Origin: Spirochaetia bacterium
GTDB taxonomy: Bacteria; Spirochaetota; Spirochaetia; Treponematales; Treponemataceae
Direction: 5' to 3'
Length of the DNA stretch: 36,050 nt
Assembly (NCBI GenBank): GCA_900769985.1
Contig: CAAGIS010000135.1
Location: forward strand, 1 to 36,050
The notes under the pieces are model-generated. The model worked only from the letters and a program-made list of their open reading frames with translations. It was not told the origin of the DNA and searched no databases. Below, piece by piece: positions 22,298 through 30,737 of the stretch (position 1 is the first letter of the stretch; every line of letters starts with the position of its first letter). A program made the translations under genes and the position numbers.

Positions 22298-24400
22298 TTA
22301 TCTGCCGGTATACTGTAGCACGATTACAGTAAGGTCATCGCGCAAAGGTACGGCTTCCGTGTAAGCTTCAAAAATATCAAGAACATACGCAAGAAGTTCT
22401 TTCGGGTTTTTATCAGGCGCATCAGAAAATATTTTCATCAAACGTTCCGTTCCGAGTTCGTCGCCTGCAAGGTTTCTGCTTTCTACAAGACAGTCGGTGA
22501 ACAAAAGAAAAGTGTCTCCTTCTTTTACATTCATTTCAACCGTGCTGCACTCATCAGCAGGAAGCCCCGACATTCCCAAAAACATTCCGCGAAATTTTCC
22601 GTTACTGCCGCCAAGGATTTGTGCATTCTGGTCTGTCTTTCGTTTAAAAAGAACGTCTGTATGTCCGCCGTTGACGTACTCAAGTTTGTTTCCGTTCATT
22701 CTTAAAAACAAACCTGTAAGATAATTTTCGACAGTACCTTTTTCCTTTGCAAGAGTTTCACTAAATTCCTGAATGATTTTTTCAAGAGGCTTTTCTTTAC
22801 CAGAAATAAAAATTTTTTCTGCCAAATACTTTGAAAGAATTCCGACAAGTCCGGATGCAACACCGTGACCTGAAACATCGAACAAACCAGTTCCTATGAA
22901 ATTGCCGTCTTTATCATAATAAAAATCGTACAAATCCCCTGAAACAGATGACATCGGTTTAAAGAAAAAAGCAGATTTCCAGCCGTTTTTGTCAGGCGCT
23001 TTTGATGGATAAAAACTTTTCTGTACAAGTTCTGCCATTTTCATATCGCGCGATTGAATCAACTGCTGCTGCTGTAACAGTCTGTTTTTGCGCGTAATCT
23101 CGCGCGTACGTTCTTTTACTTCGACAGAAACAATACTGTCAAGCAAATCTTTTACTGTAACTACTCCGATATAAAGTCCTTTTTTTTCGACGATGACAGG
23201 ATCGTAAAGATTTTTGTTTTCGCGAAGCATTGCTTTTGAAGCGACCTTTTCGACAGACTCTCCTGCATCAACAGAAAGAAAATCTTTTAACATTACTTCC
23301 TGAATTGTCTTTCTGTAATTCAACCCGAAGCCGAACCTTCCGCCGAGCAAATCGGCAAGAACTGCGTGCGGCATTATTCCGAGAACTTTCTGGTTTAAAT
23401 CGACTACTGTAATGAGGGTACACTCTTTGTGCGAATAAAAAAAGTTCATTACTTCGGGAACGGGCGTGTCAGGAAAAATCGTTATGCCGGAAGATGCAAG
23501 ACAGCCGATTTCGTGGCAAGGAGATTTTTCTTTTGAAAATTCTTCGTTGCTTTCTGTTTTTGATTTCTGAATATTTTGAGTTTGCAGAGAAGAGTGTTTT
23601 TCAGATTGCGACTTTGCAAGAAGTTTTTTATTTTTTTCTTTGAGTGATTCAAGATTTTTTTTGTAAGCGATAATCCGCGCGTAAGCCTGTGCAGAAACTT
23701 TGCCCGGAATTTTTGCCGGAGTTCCGAGGAAAAATCCTTGCGCAAAATGAACACCTGCTGACAATATAAAATCAAGTTCTTTAGAAGTTTCAATACCGAC
23801 TGCGATAAGTCCTACGCCTGTATCATTGCAAAACTGAACAAGACTTTTTACCATTGACTGTTTTATAGTGTCACTTTCAATTCCGCGGATTATGTTCATG
23901 TCAATTTTTATAAAATCGGGATTAAGTGAACAGATACGTTCAAGCCCGGAATATGCACAACCAACATTATCAAGTGCAATATTAAAATTCTGAACGCGGT
24001 AATGGTTAATAATGTTATTTAATATTTCTGATTTTTTTTCAGAACAATGTTCCGTAACTTCAAGAATTATTTTATGAGAATTAATTGCATATTTTTCAAG
24101 AAGTTTTTTTGTAAAGCCTTCCTGGAATTCGTCATCAAGAATTATGTCGGGATTTATATTTATAAAAAGATGATTTTTTATACCGACAAGGCGCGCTGTT
24201 TTTAGAATTACCTTTCTGCAAAATTTTTCAAGTTTCCAGCTTTTGTCGGCTTTGTCTGCCTTTTTAAAAAATTCCAAAACAGATTTTTCTTCGATGCGAG
24301 AGAACGCTTCGTAACCAAAAACATCTCCAGTTTCAAGAGAGACAACAGGCTGAAAAACAGGATAAAGTTCATTTCCGTCAAAAATTTTTTCTAATTCCAT
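22298..24400 (-). CDS. EAL, CBS-pair and SpoIIE/PP2C-type phosphatase three-domain signalling protein
   Basis: A 700-residue cytoplasmic protein. An EAL-like domain (about 1-235) has YEAFSR for EAL, ILEVTEH, LDNVGCAYSGL where active enzymes read DDFGTGYSSL, IKIDM, and VGIET. A charged linker follows (about 240-300). Next is a CBS pair (about 310-445: PDTPVPEVMNFF, LGIMPHAVLADLLGG, SVDAGESVEKVA, YIGVVTVKDLLDSIV). A coiled coil rich in Q and R leads into a PPM/SpoIIE phosphatase (about 470-700) with SGDLYDFY, LFDVSGHGVASG, LFTDCLVESR and RDDLTVIVLQY, an intact metal site. The phosphatase probably acts on an anti-sigma antagonist of the STAS type. The EAL domain probably senses c-di-GMP and does not hydrolyse it. 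No ribosome site precedes the ATG. No partner kinase or STAS gene is adjacent. Confidence 0.9.
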   Translation of the reverse strand: MELEKIFDGNELYPVFQPVVSLETGDVFGYEAFSRIEEKSVLEFFKKADKADKSWKLEKFCRKVILKTARLVGIKNHLFININPDIILDDEFQEGFTKKLLEKYAINSHKIILEVTEHCSEKKSEILNNIINHYRVQNFNIALDNVGCAYSGLERICSLNPDFIKIDMNIIRGIESDTIKQSMVKSLVQFCNDTGVGLIAVGIETSKELDFILSAGVHFAQGFFLGTPAKIPGKVSAQAYARIIAYKKNLESLKEKNKKLLAKSQSEKHSSLQTQNIQKSKTESNEEFSKEKSPCHEIGCLASSGITIFPDTPVPEVMNFFYSHKECTLITVVDLNQKVLGIMPHAVLADLLGGRFGFGLNYRKTIQEVMLKDFLSVDAGESVEKVASKAMLRENKNLYDPVIVEKKGLYIGVVTVKDLLDSIVSVEVKERTREITRKNRLLQQQQLIQSRDMKMAELVQKSFYPSKAPDKNGWKSAFFFKPMSSVSGDLYDFYYDKDGNFIGTGLFDVSGHGVASGLVGILSKYLAEKIFISGKEKPLEKIIQEFSETLAKEKGTVENYLTGLFLRMNGNKLEYVNGGHTDVLFKRKTDQNAQILGGSNGKFRGMFLGMSGLPADECSTVEMNVKEGDTFLLFTDCLVESRNLAGDELGTERLMKIFSDAPDKNPKELLAYVLDIFEAYTEAVPLRDDLTVIVLQYTGR

Positions 24401-24409
24401 ACAGGAAAG

Positions 24410-24415
24410 ACTATA
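24410..24415 (-). promoter_or_regulatory. -10 box close to the start codon of the EAL/CBS/PP2C gene
   Basis: TATAGT on the minus strand ends 9 nt before the ATG, predicting a leader of about 3 nt. No ribosome site is present in those bases. Confidence 0.4.
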
Positions 24416-24504
24416 TACTGCATGTAAAATTCCAATTTATAAAAAGTAAAATTCCAGTAAAATCTACGGCTTCCATAAAGCAGTAAATCACAGTCTTCCC
24501 TGTA

Positions 24505-24536
24505 CAAAAAAAACGGCAGCACTTAAGCGCGTGCAG
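24505..24536 (-). terminator. Weak terminator at the end of the fabG-type gene
   Basis: On the minus strand GCAC-GCGCTTAA-GTGC, overlapping the stop codon, is followed by TGCCG and a run of eight or nine T (24513-24505). The stem is short, so efficiency is uncertain. Confidence 0.4.
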
Positions 24537-25266
24537 CACCATCTACATGAAGGATATCGCCTGTAATGTACGATGCCATATCACTTGCAAGAAATAAGAA
24601 AGCATTTGCAATGTCAGTAGGAGTTCCAATTCTTCCAAGAGGAATTGTTTTTATAAGCGGTTCAATTACTTGCTTAGGAAGAGCACTGACCATGTCAGTT
24701 TCTGTAATTCCAGGAGCAACAGCATTTACACGAATTCCCATCGGAGCAAGTTCCCGAGCAAGCGATTTTGTAATTCCATTAACTGCAAATTTGCTTGCAG
24801 GATACATAACTCCACTTGGCTGACCGTAAACGCTGACCATTGAACTTGTATTTAAAATTACACCCTTTGTTTCTTTTAAATATGGAACAGCAACTTTACT
24901 ACATATAAAAACAGATTTTATATTGATATCTGCAATTTTGTCATATTCAGCTTCTGAAAAATTTACAAGCGGTGTGCTCGAAGAAATTCCTGCATTATTT
25001 ATAAGAATATCTATTTTTCCAAATTCAGCTTTTACACTTTCAAATGTTTTTGCAACCTCACTTTCGCTTGTCAAATTTGGATAGAATCCAATAACACGAA
25101 AATCCTGATTTTCAGATTTTAATGTCTGAATTGCTTTATCAACAGTTTCTGCCCGGCTTCCTAAAAGGCAAACTTTTGCACCGTTTAAAAGAAACTGCCT
25201 GACTGTTTCAAAACCAATACCTCTAGTTCCGCCAGTAACGACTGCAACTTTTCCGTCTAAAATCAT
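24523..25266 (-). CDS. fabG: 3-oxoacyl-ACP reductase-type short-chain dehydrogenase (FabG-like)
   Basis: A 247-residue classical SDR. The nucleotide loop is TGGTRGIG (about residues 11-18), followed by NNAG (about 89-92). The catalytic Ser is in LNTSSM and the Tyr-Lys pair in MYPASKFAVNGITKS, with a PGITETDM loop after it. Length and motifs match FabG, which reduces 3-oxoacyl-ACP using NADPH. GGAGG lies 6 nt before the ATG. It stands alone, 19 kb from the ketosynthase trio, which lacks a ketoreductase, so it could supply that step; another SDR substrate is equally possible. Confidence 0.87.
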   Translation of the reverse strand: MILDGKVAVVTGGTRGIGFETVRQFLLNGAKVCLLGSRAETVDKAIQTLKSENQDFRVIGFYPNLTSESEVAKTFESVKAEFGKIDILINNAGISSSTPLVNFSEAEYDKIADINIKSVFICSKVAVPYLKETKGVILNTSSMVSVYGQPSGVMYPASKFAVNGITKSLARELAPMGIRVNAVAPGITETDMVSALPKQVIEPLIKTIPLGRIGTPTDIANAFLFLASDMASYITGDILHVDGAARA

Positions 25267-25330
25267 AATACCTCCAATTTATTGAATTTGATTTTTTTCG
25301 CACTTTCAGTATACAAGTATTTTCATTTAT

Positions 25331-25336
25331 TATAAA
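25331..25336 (+). promoter_or_regulatory. -10 box close to the start codon of the HD-domain gene
   Basis: TATAAA ends 8 nt before the ATG at 25345, leaving a predicted leader of about 2 nt and no ribosome site. Confidence 0.4.
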
Positions 25337-25344
25337 GTAAGTTT

Positions 25345-26466
25345 ATGCTTAAAAATTTTTCTCAAAAATACCACATGTTTTTGTCAAAAGAGTTCCCTGA
25401 ATTTTTAAATAAATATCTGTCAATTCCGATTCTTGTACGGCTTAAAAATGTCGGGCTTTTATGCGGAACTGACTGGACTCCTTTTTTTTCAAACAATATT
25501 TTTTATTCACGTTTTGAACATAGCATCGGAGTTGCACTAATCATCTGGAATTTTACAAAGGACAAGGCACAGACTATCGCAGGCCTTTTGCACGATGTTT
25601 CAACTCCAGCTTTCAGTCATGTGCAGGATTTCAGGAAAGGCGATTCGCTGACACAGACAGAAACGGAGAAAGACAATTTTTCGATTTTAAAATCTTCCGC
25701 AGAACTTCTTGAATGTTTAAAGCAGGACGGACTTTCGCTTGAACAGGTGAGCGACTATCACAAGTACCCGATTGCTGACAACGAAGTACCGGCGCTTTCT
25801 GCTGACAGGCTTGAATATATGTTCCCCTCGGGAATTGCATTAAAAGGAAACTGGTCACTAAAAAAATCTTTTTCGCTTAGAGAAGTAAAAAAAATTTACA
25901 ATGACATTGTAATCTGCAAAAACGAAAGCAATATAATTGAACTTGGTTTTAAAACAAAATCAATTGCAGAACTCTACACCAAGCGCATAACTGACATCGG
26001 ACTTTTTCTGCAGAAAAACGAAGACAAAATGGCTTTGCAGTTTCTTGCAGAAATTCTTAATATGGCAATTGACCTAAATGTTCTGTCAGAAAAAGATTTG
26101 TTTGAACGTTCAGAAAAACAGATAATTGATTTTCTAGACAATCTTGTAAAAGAAAATCCTCATGCAAAACTCAAAGACATGTCGCCTGACAAAAATTCGA
26201 TAGAAAAACTCTGCATATATTTTAAAACGTTCAGAACTTTTAAAAAGATTGTACGTTCTGACAAACCATTAGAAAATCATTACTGCATCAATTTAAAAGT
26301 AAAAAAGCGTTACATCAATCCTCTTGTAATGACAAAAGAAAAATGCAACGGCTTTTTTATTTCCAGACGGATTACAGAACTTTCTGAAAAAGCAAAAAAG
26401 CAGATTGACTTTTTTTTAAATTTTGCTGATTCAGAATTTGCATGCGTAAAACTTTTAGAAAACTAA
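25345..26466 (+). CDS. HD-superfamily phosphohydrolase
   Basis: A 373-residue protein. The HD metal motif is spread over RFEHSIGVALII (first His, about residues 55-66), AGLLHDVSTPAFSHVQDF (HD, about 78-95) and LSADRLEYMF (last Asp, about 152-161). This is the arrangement of dNTPase/SpoT-like phosphohydrolases. The C-terminal 200 residues are charged and not recognised. The natural substrate is unknown. The start appears leaderless. It converges on the phosphohexomutase gene with 10 nt between stops. Confidence 0.85.
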   Translation: MLKNFSQKYHMFLSKEFPEFLNKYLSIPILVRLKNVGLLCGTDWTPFFSNNIFYSRFEHSIGVALIIWNFTKDKAQTIAGLLHDVSTPAFSHVQDFRKGDSLTQTETEKDNFSILKSSAELLECLKQDGLSLEQVSDYHKYPIADNEVPALSADRLEYMFPSGIALKGNWSLKKSFSLREVKKIYNDIVICKNESNIIELGFKTKSIAELYTKRITDIGLFLQKNEDKMALQFLAEILNMAIDLNVLSEKDLFERSEKQIIDFLDNLVKENPHAKLKDMSPDKNSIEKLCIYFKTFRTFKKIVRSDKPLENHYCINLKVKKRYINPLVMTKEKCNGFFISRRITELSEKAKKQIDFFLNFADSEFACVKLLEN

Positions 26467-26476
26467 AATACGTTTT

Positions 26477-27979
26477 TTAACCCAATGAACTTATATCAAG
26501 TTTATCAAAACCGCACAAAAGTTTTTTTGCAATCTGCCTGATTTTTTCGGCATCTCCTTTTCGTGCGCCTTCTATATTTAAAGGCATTACAGGGTCATGC
26601 AAAGAAAGCCTAAGCAGCATCCAACCCTGAACGTCATCGCTTTTAAAAGAAATTCTTATTCCTTCAAAACTTTCAGGGAGAATGTAATTTTCTTTTTGGG
26701 CACGGTTTTTAAATTCTTCAAGAACTGATTTTCCGTAAGATTTAAAATCGTCAGTAAGGATTTTAAATCTAAATTCTCTTTCTTCTACAAGCGGCGGAAG
26801 CTTTTCAATAAGGCTGTCGAGTTTTTTTCCTTCAGCCTTTGCATTTGCAAGTGCTACGACAAGTTTGACTGCAAGATAAGCGCCGTCATCAAGGTAATAA
26901 TTTTCTTTTAACGCACCATGTCCGCTTGTTTCCATTGCAAGAGGACAGTTTATTCCTTTTGAGTTCAATTCCTTCTGTTTGTTGATTACGTTTTTATAAC
27001 CGCGCATATAGCACAAATGCTTTAAGCCAAGAACGTCCTGCAAAAAATAAGTAAGCCTGTCTGACGTCACAGAATCAGTGATAATCGTACTGCCCGGATT
27101 TGACGGCGCAAGAATTGCAGCTGCCATCGCAATGATTGCATCGCGGTTAACTTCATCTCCGTTTGCAAGAACGGCAGACATTCTGTCAACATCAGTGTCA
27201 AAAATCAAACCTAAGTCAGCGTTGTTTTTTAAAACTGCATTTCTGATTGCTTCCATCGCATCTTTATTTTCTGGATTAGGAATATGATTCGGGAACATTC
27301 CGTCAGGTTCAAGGAACTGGCTTCCTGTTATATCAGCACCAAGTGGCTTTAAAATCCTGTCAGCAAAAAAACCGCCTGCGCCATTTCCTGCATCAACTGC
27401 AATTTTAAGATTAGCAAGCGGCATGTCAGATTTTATATTTACATTTGACGAAATTGCATTTTTTAAATGTTCAGCATAAAGGGAAAGCAAATCAAAAGTT
27501 TTGCAATTAGAAATATCCGCAGCCTGTTCAGATTTTTCAGAAGCGCTTGTTAAAATATCTGTAATGTCTTCATGCTCAAGACCGCCGTCAGCATCAAAAA
27601 ATTTTAGCCCGTTTCTGTTAAACGGAAGATGACTTGCCGTAATCATTACAGCACCGTCAAATTTTGTCTGGTCAAACACGATTGACATAAACATCGAAGG
27701 CGTCGTAGCCATTCCGCAGCGGACAACAGCAACACCCGCAAAAACCATTCCCTTTATAACAGCTTCTTCAAGCGCAGGACCTGAAACACGCGAATCACGT
27801 CCGACTCCGATTTTCAATTCCGAGGTCTTTTTTGAAGTCTTACGCGAAAGCCATTCTGCAAAACCCTGACCGATTTTATTACACGCATCTGCTGTAAGAT
27901 TAATATGTTCACCGTCAACACCTTCAAGCGCAATTCCGCGGACATCGCTTCCGTTCTGTAACTTCATCAAATCTTGCAT
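26477..27979 (-). CDS. Phosphomannomutase/phosphoglucomutase
   Basis: A 500-residue alpha-D-phosphohexomutase. The four domains show GVGRDSRVSGPALEEA (about residues 58-73), the phosphoserine loop TASHLPFNRNGLKF (about 134-147), the metal loop IFDTDVDRM (about 258-266), the sugar-binding loop METSGHGALKEN (about 341-352), and the C-terminal phosphate site MLLRLSLHDP. It interconverts the 1- and 6-phosphates of glucose or mannose for glycogen and cell-envelope sugar synthesis. TASHLP in place of TASHNP is a small variation. GAGG precedes the ATG by about 9 nt. It is monocistronic. Confidence 0.92.
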   Translation of the reverse strand: MQDLMKLQNGSDVRGIALEGVDGEHINLTADACNKIGQGFAEWLSRKTSKKTSELKIGVGRDSRVSGPALEEAVIKGMVFAGVAVVRCGMATTPSMFMSIVFDQTKFDGAVMITASHLPFNRNGLKFFDADGGLEHEDITDILTSASEKSEQAADISNCKTFDLLSLYAEHLKNAISSNVNIKSDMPLANLKIAVDAGNGAGGFFADRILKPLGADITGSQFLEPDGMFPNHIPNPENKDAMEAIRNAVLKNNADLGLIFDTDVDRMSAVLANGDEVNRDAIIAMAAAILAPSNPGSTIITDSVTSDRLTYFLQDVLGLKHLCYMRGYKNVINKQKELNSKGINCPLAMETSGHGALKENYYLDDGAYLAVKLVVALANAKAEGKKLDSLIEKLPPLVEEREFRFKILTDDFKSYGKSVLEEFKNRAQKENYILPESFEGIRISFKSDDVQGWMLLRLSLHDPVMPLNIEGARKGDAEKIRQIAKKLLCGFDKLDISSLG

Positions 27980-28079
27980 AATTAATACCTCATAAAAAAA
28001 TCATTAAATAGATAACTTTCAGATTCTAATTTTAAAGCATAACATGCTTACAAGTTTTTCTTTAAAACTCTAGAAATTC

Positions 28080-28109
28080 TTGCATTATAATAACAAATTT
28101 TGCTATTAT
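28080..28109 (+). promoter_or_regulatory. Promoter of the small exported protein gene
   Basis: TTGCAT (28080-28085) and TATTAT (28104-28109) are 18 nt apart, with TGC directly before the -10 as an extended element. The predicted leader is about 54 nt. Confidence 0.5.
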
Positions 28110-28169
28110 ATTTAATAGGCACATCGCTTTATATTAATTTATCCTGCAGATTTTTATGGGAGCAAAAAA

Positions 28170-28586
28170 ATGAACAAAAAGAAGATTTTTATAACATCGC
28201 TTATATTTTTAGCCGTTGCCGCTCAGACAGCATTTGCAAGAGACAATCTTGATAAATGGCTTGATAAATATGAAGAATTTGTAGAAACGGTTGAAGAAGC
28301 CGCAAAGAACAAGCAGACTTCTAAAATTGACTCCCTAAAAGAAGAACAGAAAAAACTGATTGCAGAAAAAAAAGAGATTCAAAAACAAGACGGCAATTTT
28401 ACTTTTTCTCAAGGAACTCGTTACGCTGCAATCAATTCAAGATGGGGAATCGCAATAGGAAGCCTCAGCGCAACTAAAGGTCTTAAAAACACGACAGAAA
28501 AGATTGATAAATTTTTTGAAGAAAACACGCAAGATATGCAAGACTCTCAAAATTCTTCTGATGAATTACGAAGCAAAACTACTTAA
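28170..28586 (+). CDS. Hypothetical exported protein with a coiled coil
   Basis: 138 residues. A signal peptide (KKIFITSLIFLAVAAQTAFA, cleavage near residue 23) is followed by a charged, Lys/Glu-rich helical region with coiled-coil character (about 25-75). A short segment GTRYAAINSRWGIAIGSLSA may form strands, and the C-terminus is Asp/Ser rich. I do not recognise a domain. GGGAG lies before the ATG. It is monocistronic and ends 2 nt from the convergent CmpB-like gene. Confidence 0.8.
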   Translation: MNKKKIFITSLIFLAVAAQTAFARDNLDKWLDKYEEFVETVEEAAKNKQTSKIDSLKEEQKKLIAEKKEIQKQDGNFTFSQGTRYAAINSRWGIAIGSLSATKGLKNTTEKIDKFFEENTQDMQDSQNSSDELRSKTT

Positions 28587-28588
28587 TT

Positions 28589-29431
28589 CTATTTATCCTG
28601 TTTTGAATCCTTTTTGTAATTGCTTTTTTCTCTAAAATAAGCAATTACATCTTTGTACTGTTTGTTTTTCAAAGTAGGGAATTTTTTCATAAACTTTTCT
28701 ATCGTCAAATTCCGGCTCTGAAATTTTTCAATATACGAAAGATGAAGTGCCGTAAGTTTCTCTGAAGAAATCCGGCTTTGAATGTTCTCTTTTATCGAAG
28801 AGAGCATTTCACTGAGGCTTGATTTTTTGAACCACAGTTCGTGTTCATAATTCGATTTAAGTACATCGACAAAATTTTTGAAACGTTCCATTGTAGTATG
28901 AAAATCTACAAGACGGCGGACAGTCGACAAAAGGTCAATTACAAAAACACATACCAGAACGTCAAATGCTATGTTCAGTACAAAATCACTTAAAAGAGAA
29001 ATTAATTTCATAATTAAAGGCTGAACAAAATGCACGACTAGTATTCCCATTATTCCAAACAGCACTGCATTTAAAAGGCAAATGCGTCCGTTCAAATTGA
29101 ATTTTTTATCCGAATAATCCCACCATAATGTGTGGAACATTTTTTCAAGAATCCAGCTTGCAAAATATTCGATTGCCGTTGCAAAAATCATGCTAAGAAA
29201 AAAAAGTAAAATCCATGACGACAGGACATTTGCAGGAAGACACAAAATTGCAATTCCGCCAAAGCCATAAACAGGGCAAACAGGACCGTGCAAAAAACCT
29301 CGGTTTACAAATTTATGTTCTGCAAAAAGTCCGACATAGCAGACTTCTGAAAGCCAGCCTATAAAACTGAACATTATGAAAACTAAAAATCCAATCTGAA
29401 AACTATATGTATAAATCGGAGCAACCTGCAT
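28589..29431 (-). CDS. CmpB-like putative ABC transporter permease (membrane protein)
   Basis: A 280-residue protein with about five transmembrane segments in its first 160 residues and the CmpB-family signatures FSFIGWLSEVCYVG, NRGFLHGPVCPVYGFGG and LEKMFHTLWWDYSDKKFNLN GR. The C-terminal 110 residues are soluble and charged. The family is called a putative ABC permease, but no ATP-binding protein is near and the role is unproven. GGCGGA lies 5 nt before the ATG. Confidence 0.85.
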   Translation of the reverse strand: MQVAPIYTYSFQIGFLVFIMFSFIGWLSEVCYVGLFAEHKFVNRGFLHGPVCPVYGFGGIAILCLPANVLSSWILLFFLSMIFATAIEYFASWILEKMFHTLWWDYSDKKFNLNGRICLLNAVLFGIMGILVVHFVQPLIMKLISLLSDFVLNIAFDVLVCVFVIDLLSTVRRLVDFHTTMERFKNFVDVLKSNYEHELWFKKSSLSEMLSSIKENIQSRISSEKLTALHLSYIEKFQSRNLTIEKFMKKFPTLKNKQYKDVIAYFREKSNYKKDSKQDK

Positions 29432-29498
29432 TTTATTCCGCCTTAAAACAAAACGACAGCTGTTATGCTGCCGTAAAATATTTTATAAAACAATTGAA

Positions 29499-30671
29499 TT
29501 AGTGATGGAACAGTCTTATGCCATTGAAGCACATTACCATATTATAATCGTCTGCAGCTTTTATCACCAGATCGTCACGGACAGAACCGCCCGGCTGAAC
29601 GACAACTGTTACGCCAGATTTTCTTGCACGTTCAATGTTATCACCAAACGGGAAGAACGCATCAGAGCCGACTGCAACATCTGTATTTTTTGAAATCCAT
29701 TCAGTTTTTTCTTCGCGTGTAAATACTTCTGGTTTTACTTTAAATAAGTTCTGCCATTTTCCGTCTGCAAGAACATCCATATATTCTTCACCGATATAAA
29801 CGTCTATCGCATTGTCCCTGTCAGCCCGTTTTATTCCGTCGACAAATTGAAGTCCAAGCACCTTCGGACTCTGGCGCAACCACCAGTTATCTGCTTTTTG
29901 ACCGGCAAGACGCGTACAGTGAACACGCGACTGCTGACCTGCACCGATTCCGATTGCCTGGCCGTCTTTTACAAAGCATACAGAATTTGACTGAGTGTAT
30001 TTTAGAACGATTAACGAAATTACAAGATTACGCTTGTCATCTTCTGAAAGGTTTTTGTTTTTTGTTACGATATTTTCAAGAACAGAATTATCGATTTTTA
30101 AAAAGTTGTGTCCCTGTTCAAAAGTAACACCGAAAACCTGTTTGCGTTCAAGTTCAGCAGGAACATAATCAGGGTCAATCTGGATTACGCAGTAGTTGCC
30201 GCCTTTTTTTGCTTTTAAAATTTCAAGTGCTTCTGCAGAATATCCCGGAGCTATGACACCGTCTGAAACTTCTTTTTTTATAAGCAGCGCAGTTGCTTTA
30301 TCGCATTCATCACTCAAAGCTATAAAATCACCGAACGATGACATTCTGTCTGCACCCCTGGCGCGCGCATAAGCACTTGCAAGAGGAGTAAGTTCTACAT
30401 CATCAGTAAAATAGATTTTCTTTAAAGTATCTGACAGAGGAAGACCAACGGCAGCACCAGCAGGACTTACATGTTTAAACGATGTGGCAGCAGGAAGGTT
30501 TACGGCTTCTTTTAATTCTTTTACAAGCTGCCAGCCATTCAAGGCATCAAGCAGATTTATAAATCCAGGTCTTCCGTTTATAACTGTAATCGGAAGATCG
30601 CCATTTTCCATAAAAACACGAGCAGGTTTTTGGTTAGGATTGCATCCATATTTTAATTCAAGTTCTTTCAT
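29499..30671 (-). CDS. purH: Stand-alone AICAR transformylase (phosphoribosylaminoimidazolecarboxamide formyltransferase)
   Basis: A 390-residue protein that matches only the C-terminal formyltransferase half of bifunctional PurH. It begins LKYGCNPNQKPARVF, carries the catalytic Lys-His pair in SFKHVSPAGAA (about residues 66-76), and ends SDAFFPFGDNIERARKSG, VVQPGGSVRD, NGIRLFHH. It transfers formyl from formyl-tetrahydrofolate to AICAR. The IMP cyclohydrolase half is absent, so that step must come from another gene. The ATG at 30671 is chosen on homology; a TATCAT box 6 nt upstream suggests a leaderless start. The in-frame start at 30722 adds residues that lie over the promoter. Confidence 0.92.
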   Translation of the reverse strand: MKELELKYGCNPNQKPARVFMENGDLPITVINGRPGFINLLDALNGWQLVKELKEAVNLPAATSFKHVSPAGAAVGLPLSDTLKKIYFTDDVELTPLASAYARARGADRMSSFGDFIALSDECDKATALLIKKEVSDGVIAPGYSAEALEILKAKKGGNYCVIQIDPDYVPAELERKQVFGVTFEQGHNFLKIDNSVLENIVTKNKNLSEDDKRNLVISLIVLKYTQSNSVCFVKDGQAIGIGAGQQSRVHCTRLAGQKADNWWLRQSPKVLGLQFVDGIKRADRDNAIDVYIGEEYMDVLADGKWQNLFKVKPEVFTREEKTEWISKNTDVAVGSDAFFPFGDNIERARKSGVTVVVQPGGSVRDDLVIKAADDYNMVMCFNGIRLFHH

Positions 30672-30737
30672 ATATAAATGATAGTAAAAAAAAGTGTTTT
30701 GTGCAATCTTTGTTTTTTTCAAACAGAAACAAGAGCC

